A stretch of DNA of 28,644 bases from an uncultured Oscillospiraceae bacterium (GCA_910583885.1 CAJUAC010000032.1:1-28644), one strand, 5' to 3'; positions 6,081 through 14,450 are shown, counted from the first letter of the stretch. Notes: a model not told the origin generated them from the letters alone. Translations and numbers: made by a program.

Positions 6081-7181
6081 ATGAGGAAAGTAATCATCAA
6101 TGAAAACGAGCGGGGCCTTTTGTTCCGGAACGGGCGGTATGTGAAGCTGCTAGGCCCAGGGAAATACCATCTGTTTGGCGGCAGCCAGATTGAGACGATG
6201 CCGCTGGATGGGATGCTGTCCCCCTGCCAGTGCTCCCTGGACACCCTTCTCAGCGACCCGGGAATTACCAGCCAGGTCTGCACAGCGGAGGTAACGGATC
6301 AGCAGCTGGCACTCCATTTTACTGACGAGAAATTTTCTGAGGCCCTGGGCCCGGGGAAATACGCCTTCTGGACTGTCCAGCAGCAGCACCGCTTCCAGTA
6401 TGTGGATACCTCTACCCCGGACGTAGGCAGCGAGGTGCCGGCCTACATCTTCCCGCTCCTGCCCAGCGTGTGGTACACGAAAGTAGAAGTCGCCCAGTTC
6501 CAGCGGGCGCAGCTGTATTTCAACCAGCGCCTGGAGCGCATCCTGGAGCCAGGTACATATTACTTCTGGAAAAACGGCGTGAAGGTTGACGTTGGCTTTG
6601 TCGACACCCGCCTGACCCAGATGGATGTGACTGGCCAGGAGATGCTGACCCAGGACAAAGTGACCCTGCGTATCAACTTTGTCTGCCACTATCGGATTAC
6701 CGACTATGTGAAGGTCATCACCGAGATTGACGGCTACGAGGAGCAGCTGCATGTCGCCGCCCAGCTGGCCCTGCGGGAGTACGCCGGCCGGCACAAGCTG
6801 GACGAGATCCTGGAACACAAGGAGCAGGCCTCTGCCTATGCTGTCGGGCAGCTCCAGGAGAAGGGGCCCTCCCTGTTCCTGGAGGTGACGGGCGGCGGCA
6901 TCAAGGACATCATCCTGCCTGGGGAGATCCGGGATATCATGAACACAGTCCTGATCGCCGAAAAGCGGGCCCAGGCCAGCGTGATCACCCGCCGGGAGGA
7001 GGTCGCCTCCACCCGCTCCCTGCTCAATACCGCCCGGCTGATGGAGGAGAGCCAGACCCTCTCCCGTCTCAAGGAGCTGGAATACATTGAGCGCATCTGC
7101 GCCAATGTGGGCAGCATCAATCTGAGCGGCTCTGGCGACCTCTTGGCACAGCTGAAGGAGCTCCTGCGCGGAAAACCCTAA
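6081..7181 (+). CDS. Slipin family protein (SPFH/band 7 domain)
   Basis: This is a 366-residue slipin. The SPFH/band 7 domain spans about residues 165-310 (DVGFVDTRLTQMDVTGQEML... through YAGRHKLDEIL), followed by a charged helical tail (about 290-345) suited to oligomerisation. Before it, residues 1-165 carry a thrice-repeated motif L-x-PG-x-Y: LLGPGKYHLF (23-32), ALGPGKYAFW (88-97) and ILEPGTYYFW (154-163). There is no N-terminal hydrophobic segment, unlike stomatin/slipin proteins with a membrane hairpin, so it is probably cytosolic or peripheral. The ATG at 6081 behind AGGAGG (6067-6072 area) is chosen; the frame is open to 5664 only through the tRNA-like RNA. As I recall, slipins of this kind occur in RtcB/Ro60 RNA-repair neighbourhoods elsewhere. 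Confidence 0.88.
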   Translation: MRKVIINENERGLLFRNGRYVKLLGPGKYHLFGGSQIETMPLDGMLSPCQCSLDTLLSDPGITSQVCTAEVTDQQLALHFTDEKFSEALGPGKYAFWTVQQQHRFQYVDTSTPDVGSEVPAYIFPLLPSVWYTKVEVAQFQRAQLYFNQRLERILEPGTYYFWKNGVKVDVGFVDTRLTQMDVTGQEMLTQDKVTLRINFVCHYRITDYVKVITEIDGYEEQLHVAAQLALREYAGRHKLDEILEHKEQASAYAVGQLQEKGPSLFLEVTGGGIKDIILPGEIRDIMNTVLIAEKRAQASVITRREEVASTRSLLNTARLMEESQTLSRLKELEYIERICANVGSINLSGSGDLLAQLKELLRGKP

Positions 7182-7190
7182 CCGGGCAGC

Positions 7191-7232
7191 AGAGGGCCGG
7201 GGATCTGGTATCAGATCCCCGGCCCTCTCTTT
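7191..7232 (+). terminator. Strong terminator between slipin and the convergent MCP gene
   Basis: A 17-bp perfect inverted repeat (7191-7207 with 7212-7228) encloses a GTAT loop and is followed by CTTT. It ends slipin transcription. It lies downstream of the convergent chemotaxis gene too, but has no T-run on the minus strand. Confidence 0.85.
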
Positions 7233-7298
7233 GCGGCTGGCCCCCGGTATACCAGCGGCCTCCTACTGCGCGGAAAGCAGGCATTGCCGCGTTTTCCA

Positions 7299-9086
7299 TC
7301 AGTACTTGCTGCCGCCCATAAAGCTGCGATCCCCAAAGGAATCCTCATACCCCACAGAAGCAGCGCTGCTACTGCTGCTATTACTGCTGCTGGGCCGCGG
7401 ACTGGGGCTGGTATAGCTGCCGCTCTCCAGGCTGAAGCGGCTGATGAGCTCCTTGAGTACATTGGCCTGGCTGGAGAGCTCCTCGCTGGCTGCGGCGGAC
7501 TCCTCAGAGGTAGCGGAGTTCGTCTGTACCACGCTGGAGATCTGATCTACCGCCACAGAGATCTGCGAGATGGAATTGGCCTGCTCTTCGGTTGCGTCGG
7601 AGATCAGGTTGACCGCTTCCAGCACCTTCTTGGAGCTCTCCACCACGGCCTGGAGGGCATGGCTGGTCTCCTGGGACAGGTCGATCCCCTCCTTGACTGC
7701 CGCAACGGTATCCTCAATCAGCATGGCGGTGCTCTTGGAGGCCTCAGCAGACTTGCTGGCCAGGTTGCGCACCTCGTCCGCTACCACGGCGAAGCCCTTG
7801 CCGGCAGCACCGGCGCGGGCAGCCTCTACCGCAGCGTTCAGCGCCAGGATATTGGTTTGGAATGCGATATCCTCGATGGTCTTGATCACCTTGCTGATCT
7901 CGTTGGAACGGCTCTCAATTTTGCCCATGGCTTGCATGAGGGCGTCCATATCATCGGAGCAAATAGTGATTTGCTGGTGGGACTGGTCATTTTCCTCCTT
8001 GGCAGTCTTGGCGTGGGAAGCGGTAGAATTCACCTGGCGGCTCACATCCTCGATGGTGGCAGCCAGCTCCTGTACAGAGGAGGCCTGCTCTGTGGCGCCC
8101 TGCGCCAGGGCCTGTGCGCCGTTGGACACCTGCTCGCCGCCCGCGTTGACCTGATCCGACGCCATCTCGATCTGGAGCAGCGTCTCACTCATAGAAGCCT
8201 TCATGTCGGCCATCGCCTGCAGGATGGCCCCATAGTCGCCGATATACGCATTGCGGTGCCTGCTTGTCACTGTGAAGTTGCCATGGGCCAGCTCCTCCAT
8301 GCAGTACTGGATATCCTCAATAAGGGTTCTGACGATCCCGGTCATATTCCGCATATTATCTGCCATCTGGCCAATCTCATCGCCGGACTGGTATGTAATC
8401 TCCGCGTCCATCCTGCCGCTGGCCATATGCTCAGCCATCCGGCGCATCTCCTCCACGGGCTTGCGCACGCTGTCGCTCATGACCAGAGCCAAACTGACGC
8501 TGGCCACCACTGCAGCCACAATCAGAATAATGATAATGAGGTCGGCGATCTTGGCCAGATTCTCGCCGTCCTGCACCTTGGTTGCGGCATTCCTGTCGGC
8601 GACCTCACCCACCTGGGCCATGATGTCACGAACCTCATCCATATAGGGCTTGTAGCTGCCCTTATAGAGCTCAAGTGCCGCATCATCCTCCTGCTTCCTG
8701 GCCAGGTCTGTCACCGAGGTCAGGGCAGGCTCCGCTGCCTTCAGGTTCTTCTCCACAGTCTCCAGCTGGGCTTTATCCCCCTCATAGGTTTTTTTGATGG
8801 TCTCCAGCAGGGTGTAGAGGTTCGCAAAATCGTTTTTAGCCGAAGTGACCGTATCCTCGTTGAACTCCAGGATAGAGGCGAGGATGTTGCCCCGGGCGGA
8901 GAACACTGTCCTGCGCATATCCAGTGCCGCTTCTACAGTCTGGAACTGCCTGTCATAGAACTGCTGCAGCTTGTCACTTACCTGCCGCAGCATAATGATC
9001 GATGTCACGCCGACAATGAGCAGCAGCGCCACAATAATAAAATAGGATACAAGCATTCTGCTGCGGAGCTTCATATTTTTCAACAT
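7299..9086 (-). CDS. Methyl-accepting chemotaxis protein
   Basis: This 595-residue transmembrane chemoreceptor has a first membrane segment near residues 12-32 (YFIIVALLLIVGVTSIIML) and an extracytoplasmic four-helix-bundle sensor with AALDMRRTVFSARGN. A second membrane segment (ADLIIIILIVAAVVASVSLAL) is followed by a HAMP domain and the signalling domain with its hairpin tip IEDIAFQTNILALNAAVEAARAG. At the tip the usual Glu after ARAG is Ala (ARAGAAGKGFAVVADEVR), as in many Firmicute receptors. The C-terminus is an unusual Ser-rich tail (SPSPRPSSSNSSSSSAAS). The ATG at 9086 is chosen for AGGAGAG nine bases upstream; the frame is open to 9209. The ligand is unknown, and no chemotaxis partner lies in the window. 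Confidence 0.95.
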   Translation of the reverse strand: MLKNMKLRSRMLVSYFIIVALLLIVGVTSIIMLRQVSDKLQQFYDRQFQTVEAALDMRRTVFSARGNILASILEFNEDTVTSAKNDFANLYTLLETIKKTYEGDKAQLETVEKNLKAAEPALTSVTDLARKQEDDAALELYKGSYKPYMDEVRDIMAQVGEVADRNAATKVQDGENLAKIADLIIIILIVAAVVASVSLALVMSDSVRKPVEEMRRMAEHMASGRMDAEITYQSGDEIGQMADNMRNMTGIVRTLIEDIQYCMEELAHGNFTVTSRHRNAYIGDYGAILQAMADMKASMSETLLQIEMASDQVNAGGEQVSNGAQALAQGATEQASSVQELAATIEDVSRQVNSTASHAKTAKEENDQSHQQITICSDDMDALMQAMGKIESRSNEISKVIKTIEDIAFQTNILALNAAVEAARAGAAGKGFAVVADEVRNLASKSAEASKSTAMLIEDTVAAVKEGIDLSQETSHALQAVVESSKKVLEAVNLISDATEEQANSISQISVAVDQISSVVQTNSATSEESAAASEELSSQANVLKELISRFSLESGSYTSPSPRPSSSNSSSSSAASVGYEDSFGDRSFMGGSKY

Positions 9087-9494
9087 CTGGTATCTCTCCT
9101 CTTCTTCTTTTTTGGTGTCTTCTTTGCTGTGGTTACCGATGATCCTTCTGCTGCTCATCTTTTTTGCCAGGCTGCGTCCCCGCAGCCCCTGTGGCCGTAT
9201 CGACCGCACTGCCTATATGATATGGGCGAAGCCGTAACTATCCACACACAGGCTGGGCCGCACCGGCGGGCTCACCCGCTTTCGATTTCCTGCGGCTCGG
9301 CCTGCACAACGGGGCACTCTATCCAGCCTTGCTCGCCGGTTTCTCCCTTCTGCCCCATCCTCTTCACCCCTTTCCCAACAAGTTTCTCCATCAGAAGCCT
9401 AACAGCACAAGTGCTGTATACAAGCGTAGGCACTCCAAACCGGCGGCGTGCCTGCTGGCCGCATGGCCCTTTCATCCCTACCAATTTATTCTCA
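9087..9494 (-). other. Long MCP leader with palindromes
   Basis: No gene is supported here. Two symmetrical sites stand out: the perfect repeat ACAGCAC-AA-GTGCTGT (9402-9417) and the near-perfect GCCTATAT-G-ATATGGGC (9211-9227). On the minus strand GGCTGCG-GGGA-CGCAGCC (about 9169-9186) folds as a 7-bp hairpin some 85 bases before the gene. These could be operator sites or leader structure. A c-di-GMP (GEMM) aptamer was looked for, but its GGCAAACC block was not found. Confidence 0.4.
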
Positions 9495-9500
9495 TTTCCT

Positions 9501-9529
9501 ATTATATCATACTCCCACTAACATTTCCA
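9501..9529 (-). promoter_or_regulatory. Sigma-A promoter upstream of the MCP gene
   Basis: Read leftward: TGGAAA (9529-9524), a 17-base spacer, then TATAAT (9506-9501) preceded by TGA, giving an extended -10. It points toward the MCP gene and predicts a leader of about 400 nt. No sigma-D (flagellar) type promoter was recognised. Confidence 0.65.
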
Positions 9530-9589
9530 CTGAAATTTCCGAATCATCCAGAAAACCGGGAGCAGCCCGGCAGGCCCCGGACAGACGGC

Positions 9590-9633
9590 AAAAAGCCCTC
9601 CTGCGCAGGTTGGATGCCGCTGCACAGGAGGGC
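9590..9633 (-). terminator. Terminator of the aspartate kinase operon
   Basis: On the minus strand GCCCTCCTG (9633-9625) pairs with CAGGAGGGC (9603-9595), followed by TTTTT (9594-9590). It lies about 110 bases past the aspartate kinase stop. A GC-rich hairpin without T-run (around 9706-9726) lies between them. Confidence 0.85.
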
Positions 9634-9744
9634 CTGGTTAAACAATCAGGAAATCCGCCGGTTTAGCTGGCCATAGCAGCGCTGCCCCGGCTGTCCTGCG
9701 CCCCCGTTCTGTCCGGGGGCTGCTCTAAAGATGCGGGTGCCGCT

Positions 9745-10959
9745 TTACATCTCGTCGCCAAAGAACTTCTCATGCACCGCACGGACGGCGGCGGACGCGT
9801 CGTTCTCATCAATCAGCACAGAGACGCGGATCTCACTGGTATTAATCATTTGGATATTGATATTGGCGTCATAGAGGGCCTCGAACATCTTCGCTGCCAC
9901 GCCGGGTGTGGTCATCATCCCTGCGCCGACAATCGACACCTTGGCAATCTTGTCCTCTACTGTCACATGGTTAAAGTGGAGCACGTCCTTCTGGGCCTCC
10001 AGGACCTGCACCGCCTCCTCCACATCGGCCCGGGGCAGGGTGAAGCTGATGTCCTTGCTCTCGTCCCTGCCGATGGACTGGATAATCGCGTCCACATTGA
10101 TATTGGCCTTGCCAAGCAGGGAGAAGATATGGAACGCCACACCGGGGCTGTGCTCCAAGCCCACCACGGCGATTCGCGCGATGCTGGTATCCTTTGCCAC
10201 GCCAGCGATATTGGTTTTCTCCATTTTAACGACCTCCTTGACTTTCGTGCCGGGCTTGCGCTCCAGACTGGACACGACTTCCATATTCACATGATATTTC
10301 TTTGCCAGCTCCACGCTGCGGTTGTGCAGGACCTGGGCCCCCTGGCTTGCCAGCTCCAGCATCTCGTCATAGGTGATCTCCGGGAGCTTCCTGGCGTTTG
10401 GGACGATGCGGGGGTCCGTGGTGTAGACGCCGTCCACATCGGTATAGATCTGGCACAGATCCGCCCGGAAGGCGGCGGCCAGCGCTACAGCGCTGGTGTC
10501 GGATCCGCCGCGGCCCAGCGTGGTCACATCGCCCACCCGGTTGACCCCCTGGAAGCCCGCCACCAGGACGATCTTCTTTTTGTCCAGCTCCCGCTGGATG
10601 CGCTCGGCGTCGATCTTCTTGATCCGGGCGTCGCTGTAGGCACTGCTGGTGTGGATGCCCACCTGCCAAGCGGCCAGGCTCACCACCGGCAGCCCCATCC
10701 CCTCCAGCGCCATGGCGCACAGGGCGATGGAGATCTGCTCGCCAGTGCTCAGGAGCATATCCATCTCCCGCTTGGAGGCGTGGGGGTTGATCTCCTTTGC
10801 CTTTTCAATAAGGTCGTCGGTGGTGTCCCCCTGGGCGGACAGGACCACCAGCACCTGGTTCCCTGCCCTATAAGTATCGGCGATAATCCCGGCTACGTTC
10901 TGGATACGCTGGGCATCCCGGACGGAGCTTCCGCCGAATTTTTGTACAATCAGCTTCAT
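9745..10959 (-). CDS. lysC: Aspartate kinase (monofunctional, tandem ACT)
   Basis: Aspartokinase phosphorylates aspartate, the first step to lysine, threonine, methionine and diaminopimelate. The 404-residue product begins MKLIVQKFGGSSV, the nucleotide-binding signature, and has the kinase block TTLGRGGSDTSAVALAAAF and the aspartate-site region YTDVDGVYTTDPRIV. Two ACT domains follow at about 265-404 (ITVEDKIAKVSIVGAGMM in the second). The ATG at 10959 is preferred over the in-frame start at 11019 for its GAGGGGAG ribosome site and family N-terminus. It is the last gene of the ACT-hom-lysC operon, 96 bases after hom. Which amino acid inhibits it cannot be told from sequence; the hom linkage suggests a threonine-branch role. 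The symbol could equally be thrA-type/ask. Confidence 0.95.
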   Translation of the reverse strand: MKLIVQKFGGSSVRDAQRIQNVAGIIADTYRAGNQVLVVLSAQGDTTDDLIEKAKEINPHASKREMDMLLSTGEQISIALCAMALEGMGLPVVSLAAWQVGIHTSSAYSDARIKKIDAERIQRELDKKKIVLVAGFQGVNRVGDVTTLGRGGSDTSAVALAAAFRADLCQIYTDVDGVYTTDPRIVPNARKLPEITYDEMLELASQGAQVLHNRSVELAKKYHVNMEVVSSLERKPGTKVKEVVKMEKTNIAGVAKDTSIARIAVVGLEHSPGVAFHIFSLLGKANINVDAIIQSIGRDESKDISFTLPRADVEEAVQVLEAQKDVLHFNHVTVEDKIAKVSIVGAGMMTTPGVAAKMFEALYDANINIQMINTSEIRVSVLIDENDASAAVRAVHEKFFGDEM

Positions 10960-11055
10960 GTGGGTTGCTCCCCTCTCTGGAAAATGTCTGGGACAAGGGA
11001 AGGCTGGTTCTGCCGGCACTTCCCTCTATAGTATAGTCCCAAGGGACCGGTTTGG

Positions 11056-12225
11056 TTATCGCAGGACAGGCAGCAGGGTATCCGCCCCCACCCGCCGGGC
11101 AAGGGCCTTCGCCTCCGCGCCCGGCACGGGCCCGACGATGACCGCCTTGCCGCTGAGCACCTCACAGCCTGCCGGCGGGGTGAGCTCACCCCGCAGATAC
11201 CAGTACAGCGGCAGCTCGGTCTCCAGCTGGATCAGCTCCGCTGGCTGGCTCCACCCCAGCTCCCGGCGCTTTTCCCGGTGCTCCAGGGCGTCCATGATAT
11301 CCCCCATGACAGCGGAGGCGGTGGGCAGATCCCCGGCCCCGCGGCCGTAGAACATGACATCGCCCACGGCGTTGCCGCGGATCATAATGGCGTTGAACAC
11401 ATCATCCACTGTGGCCACCGGGCAGGACTCCGGCACCAGATGGGGCGCTACAAAGGCCGTCTGCCGGCCGTCGGCCAGCTTCATGGCCCGGCCCAGCAGC
11501 TTGATGCGGTAGCCTGCGCCGCTGGCAATGGCCACGTCCTGGAGGTCGATGGCGGTGATGCCCTGGGTGCTGATGTCGCCGGGCAGCACCTCCCTGCCCC
11601 ACGCCAGGTCGGAGAGGATGCAGATCTTTCGCCCCGCATCCAGCCCCTCCACATCGGCAGCGGGGTTTGCCTCGGCGTACCCCTTGGCCTGCGCCTCCTT
11701 GAGGGCCTCGTCAAAGGGGACGCCCCCCTTGACCATGCGGGTGAGGATATAGTTGGTGGTGCCGTTGAGGATGCCCACCACCTCCTGGATCTGGTTGCCC
11801 GCCAGGCACTGGAACAGGGGCCGCAGCACAGGGATCCCGCCGCCGACGCTGGCCTCAAAGAGGTAGTTGACATTCTTCTCCTTGGCAATCGCCAGCAGCT
11901 CCTTGCCGTGGGTGGCTACCAGCTCCTTGTTGGAGGTGACTACATGCTTCCCCGCCAGCAGGGCCCGGCGGGTGAACTCCAGGGCCACCTTGGCCCCGCC
12001 GATAGACTCCACCACCACATCCAATTCGGGGTCGTCCTCCAGGACGGAGAAATCCTTGACCGCTACGCCGGCGTACGGTGTGCCGGATAAGTCGCGCACG
12101 TCCAGAATATACTTGAGCCGGAGGGGCTCCCCCAGCTTCCCGGCAATGGCTGCCCCGTTCATGCGCAGGACCTCCGCCACGCCGCTTCCCACCGTGCCAA
12201 ATCCCATGATTGCGAAATTTGCCAT
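11056..12225 (-). CDS. hom: Homoserine dehydrogenase with shortened C-terminus
   Basis: Reduces aspartate semialdehyde to homoserine with NAD(P)H. The 389-residue protein has the dinucleotide motif IMGFGTVGSGV (6-16), TSNKELVATHG (around 97-107), and the catalytic-domain blocks GGGIPVLRPLF, GILNGTTNYILTRM and EANPAADVEGLDAGRKICIL. Related Firmicute enzymes of about 430 residues end in a full ACT domain. Here only a short ACT-like stub remains (PLYWYLRGELTPPAGCEVLSG to the end), so direct threonine feedback is probably lost or altered. A separate ACT-domain gene lies 41 bases upstream. The ATG at 12225 follows AAGGAGAG. Confidence 0.95.
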   Translation of the reverse strand: MANFAIMGFGTVGSGVAEVLRMNGAAIAGKLGEPLRLKYILDVRDLSGTPYAGVAVKDFSVLEDDPELDVVVESIGGAKVALEFTRRALLAGKHVVTSNKELVATHGKELLAIAKEKNVNYLFEASVGGGIPVLRPLFQCLAGNQIQEVVGILNGTTNYILTRMVKGGVPFDEALKEAQAKGYAEANPAADVEGLDAGRKICILSDLAWGREVLPGDISTQGITAIDLQDVAIASGAGYRIKLLGRAMKLADGRQTAFVAPHLVPESCPVATVDDVFNAIMIRGNAVGDVMFYGRGAGDLPTASAVMGDIMDALEHREKRRELGWSQPAELIQLETELPLYWYLRGELTPPAGCEVLSGKAVIVGPVPGAEAKALARRVGADTLLPVLR

Positions 12226-12266
12226 AACAGTGCTCTCCTTCTTTTATAGTAGCGGCTTACAGCCGG

Positions 12267-12707
12267 TCAGGCCGCCAGGACCTCAAATTTTACCACGCCG
12301 TCCAGTGCGGACACCTGGGCCACCAGCTCCTCCAGGCTCAGCTCCATATCCGAGGTCTCCGCTGAGATGGTCACTGCGGCGCAGCCGTTGGTGGGGATCG
12401 ACTGGTTAATGGTCAGTATATTCGCACCACTCCCGGCAAAAATAGACAGGACGTTGCTCAGCACGCCGGGGTTGTCCTTGAGCATGATGTAAAAGGTGAT
12501 AATGTGGCCGGTCTTCATGTTGTTGAAGGGCTGCACAGCATCCTTATATTTATAAAATGCGCTGCGGCTGATCCCCACCTGCCGGGTAGCGGCGCCTACG
12601 GTGTCCGCCTCGCCGGTCTGCATCATCCGCTTGGCCTCTGCCACCTTGACGAAGATCTCCGGCAATGCCTCAGCGGCCACAATGTAATATTTTGTCTTAA
12701 CGCCCAT
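12267..12707 (-). CDS. ACT domain-containing protein (PheB/UPF0735-like)
   Basis: The 146-residue protein resembles the UPF0735/PheB family. An N-terminal segment with a helix-turn-helix-like stretch (AATRQVGISRSAFYKYKDAV, about 39-58) precedes a C-terminal ACT domain at 67-146 (TFYIMLKDNPGVLSNVLSIFAGSG and TINQSIPTNGCAAVTISAET). ACT domains bind amino acids. PheB-type proteins occur beside aromatic or aspartate-family genes, but their role is unclear. It is the first gene of the operon behind a strong promoter, just before a homoserine dehydrogenase with a shortened ACT region, so it may supply amino-acid sensing; that is inference. The ATG at 12707 follows GGGGGAAAC. Confidence 0.88.
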   Translation of the reverse strand: MGVKTKYYIVAAEALPEIFVKVAEAKRMMQTGEADTVGAATRQVGISRSAFYKYKDAVQPFNNMKTGHIITFYIMLKDNPGVLSNVLSIFAGSGANILTINQSIPTNGCAAVTISAETSDMELSLEELVAQVSALDGVVKFEVLAA

Positions 12708-12747
12708 GATGTTTCCCCCTTGTGGTCACATGTCTTCACTTTGCGTT

Positions 12748-12776
12748 ATTGTACCACAAGTCTGCTCTGGTTACAA
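12748..12776 (-). promoter_or_regulatory. Sigma-A promoter of the ACT-hom-lysC operon
   Basis: Read leftward: TTGTAA (12776-12771), a 17-base spacer, TACAAT (12753-12748). The start is about 35 bases before the ACT gene. The short leader leaves no room for a T-box or riboswitch. Confidence 0.8.
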
Positions 12777-12846
12777 CAGAAAAGCCATTGGGAATATCAC
12801 CAAATTTTCCATCCATACGAAAATAAAAGAGGTGCATTCTGTCTAT

Positions 12847-13911
12847 ATGTCGCAATTAAGTGTCTTTTTACAGAGGACAATCACCAGCGTACTCTGGCTC
12901 ACCGGGGCCATCGTCTTTTTCCGGTGGCTGCTGGGGCCGCTGATGCCCTTCCTGCTGGCGCTGGCCCTCAGCGCCATGGCGGAGCCTTTGGTCCAGCGCC
13001 TGCGCCGGCTGATGCGGGTGCGCCGGAGCTTCGCCGCCGCCCTGGTGACGACCCTCTTCCTGCTGGTGCTGGGGGGCGGCGCCGGCCTGGTGCTGGGGCG
13101 GCTGGTGTTGGAGCTGCGCCAGTGGTCCGCCCGGCTGCCGGAGGCGATCGCCGGGTTCCCGGCAGTCTGGAACGGCCTAATCGACCGTGTGGAGGACTGG
13201 TACGCCGCCAGCCCCGCCTTCCTGCGCTCCGCCCTGGACGCGCTGGCGGAGCAGCTGATGGAGGATGGGCCATCCCTGGCGGGGGACGTGGGGGGCTGGC
13301 TGATGGGCGCGGCATCCTCCCTGCTGGCCGCGCTGCCGGATATGGGGCTGTTCCTGATGACTACCGTGCTGGCCTTGTACTTTACCAGCCTCAGCTATCC
13401 GGCCATCCTGGCCTTCCTCAAGCGGCAGCTGCCGGCCGCCTGGCAGGCAAAATGCCGGGATGCGGCCAACTGCTTCCGCTCTACCATCCTCAAGTGGCTG
13501 CGGGCAGAATGCCTGCTCCTGCTGGCGACCTTTGTGCTCCTGCTGGCCGGATTTATTTGGATGGGGATGGACTACGCACTGCTGGCGGCAGCATTTACCG
13601 CCCTGGTGGATGCCCTGCCAGTACTGGGGACAGGTACTGTACTGGTGCCCTGGGCCCTGGGCTGCCTGCTGCTGGGGGACACCGGGCGGGGGGTCGCGCT
13701 GCTGGCACTGTACGCAGTGGGCCTGATTGTCCACACCCTGCTGGAGCCCCGCCTGCTGGCGGGGCAGGTGGACCTGCCGCCTATTACCGCACTGCTGGCA
13801 ATGTACCTGGGATTCCATTTCCTTGGCGTGGGCGGGATGATCCTGCTGCCGCTGTGCCTGCTGCTACTCAAGCAGTTCCAGGACTCCGGGGTCATCAAGC
13901 TGTGGCGGTAA
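12847..13911 (+). CDS. AI-2E family permease, YtvI-like
   Basis: A 354-residue polytopic membrane protein of the AI-2E/PerM family (PF01594) with the typical layout: two N-terminal membrane segments (about 16-40 and 62-88), an amphipathic extracytoplasmic region rich in Leu/Ala (90-160), and a C-terminal membrane bundle with the family block TALVDALPVLGTGTVLVPWAL and GLIVHTLLEPRLLAGQVDLPPI. In spore-forming Firmicutes the YtvI subgroup is linked to sporulation, which this length and architecture fit. The transported substrate is unknown. The ATG at 12847 with GAGGTG about 12 bases upstream is preferred to the open frame back to 12706, which overlaps the divergent promoter. Confidence 0.85.
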   Translation: MSQLSVFLQRTITSVLWLTGAIVFFRWLLGPLMPFLLALALSAMAEPLVQRLRRLMRVRRSFAAALVTTLFLLVLGGGAGLVLGRLVLELRQWSARLPEAIAGFPAVWNGLIDRVEDWYAASPAFLRSALDALAEQLMEDGPSLAGDVGGWLMGAASSLLAALPDMGLFLMTTVLALYFTSLSYPAILAFLKRQLPAAWQAKCRDAANCFRSTILKWLRAECLLLLATFVLLLAGFIWMGMDYALLAAAFTALVDALPVLGTGTVLVPWALGCLLLGDTGRGVALLALYAVGLIVHTLLEPRLLAGQVDLPPITALLAMYLGFHFLGVGGMILLPLCLLLLKQFQDSGVIKLWR

Positions 13912-14006
13912 GGGGGGACTGCATCTTCCGGGGCCTTCCTTACATTGGGGCAATCCAGAGCAAAAATGCAAAGGGGGATCCTGCCCTCCAGGGCCGAAAT
14001 ACAGGC

Positions 14007-14035
14007 TTGATTTTCCTGTAATTTTCATTTAAAAT
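14007..14035 (+). promoter_or_regulatory. Sigma-A promoter of the phosphorelay operon
   Basis: TTGATT (14007-14012), a 17-base spacer and TAAAAT (14030-14035). It drives the receiver gene at 14088 and, because of overlap and a short gap, probably the two kinases after it. No terminator was seen between the YtvI-like gene and this promoter. Confidence 0.8.
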
Positions 14036-14087
14036 AGACCCCGTTGGATTTTGAAACCACCCAATAAGAAGACAGGGAGGCATTTAC

Positions 14088-14450
14088 ATGAAAAAACGCA
14101 TTTTAGTAGTAGATGACGACAGTATGAATCTGATGAGGACAAAAATGGTCCTGAGCAAGGAGTATCAGGTGGTTTTAGCGGAATCCGGAGGCGAAGCGCT
14201 GAATAAGATGAAGAACATACGGGTCGATATGGTCCTGCTGGATATCGATATGCCCGGGATGAACGGCATCGAGACCTTTGAGCGCATGAAGAATTTTGCT
14301 ACGGATATCCCTGTGATTTTTCTGACAGCGTCGGGCCTGGAGGAGGATGTTGTCAGCGCCATCCGGCTGGGCGCGGTGAACTATCTGAAAAAGCCCTTCC
14401 GCCCGCAGGAGCTGATGAAGCGGGTTGCACAGGAGTTTGAAAAGCAATGA
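14088..14450 (+). CDS. Stand-alone receiver-domain response regulator
   Basis: The 120-residue protein is a single CheY-like receiver without output domain. Acidic pocket Asp9-Asp11 (VVDDDSMN), phospho-acceptor Asp52 (LLDIDMPGMNG), Thr80 (FLTASG) and Lys102 (LKKPF) are all present. Single receivers act as phosphate shuttles or by protein contact. Its stop overlaps the next gene (ATGA), so it is translated with a hybrid kinase carrying its own receiver and Hpt domain, which fits a shuttle or final acceptor in the relay. The ATG at 14088 follows AGGGAGG. Confidence 0.95.
   Translation: MKKRILVVDDDSMNLMRTKMVLSKEYQVVLAESGGEALNKMKNIRVDMVLLDIDMPGMNGIETFERMKNFATDIPVIFLTASGLEEDVVSAIRLGAVNYLKKPFRPQELMKRVAQEFEKQ

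Noticed and set aside
9160..9200. c-di-GMP-I (GEMM) riboswitch before the chemoreceptor
   Set aside because: A GGGGACGCAGCC string resembles part of the aptamer, but the GGCAAACC strand and tetraloop receptor are absent.
9272..9484. Small 70-residue minus-strand ORF in the chemoreceptor leader
   Set aside because: No ribosome site of note and no recognisable domain; it is more likely untranslated leader.
7284..9521. Long plus-strand ORF of 745 residues
   Set aside because: It is the antisense shadow of the chemoreceptor gene: rich in His/Leu, no ribosome site, no family resemblance.
12504..14021. 505-residue plus-strand ORF overlapping the ACT and YtvI-like genes
   Set aside because: It is an out-of-frame shadow of the permease with Ala/Gly/Pro-biased composition.
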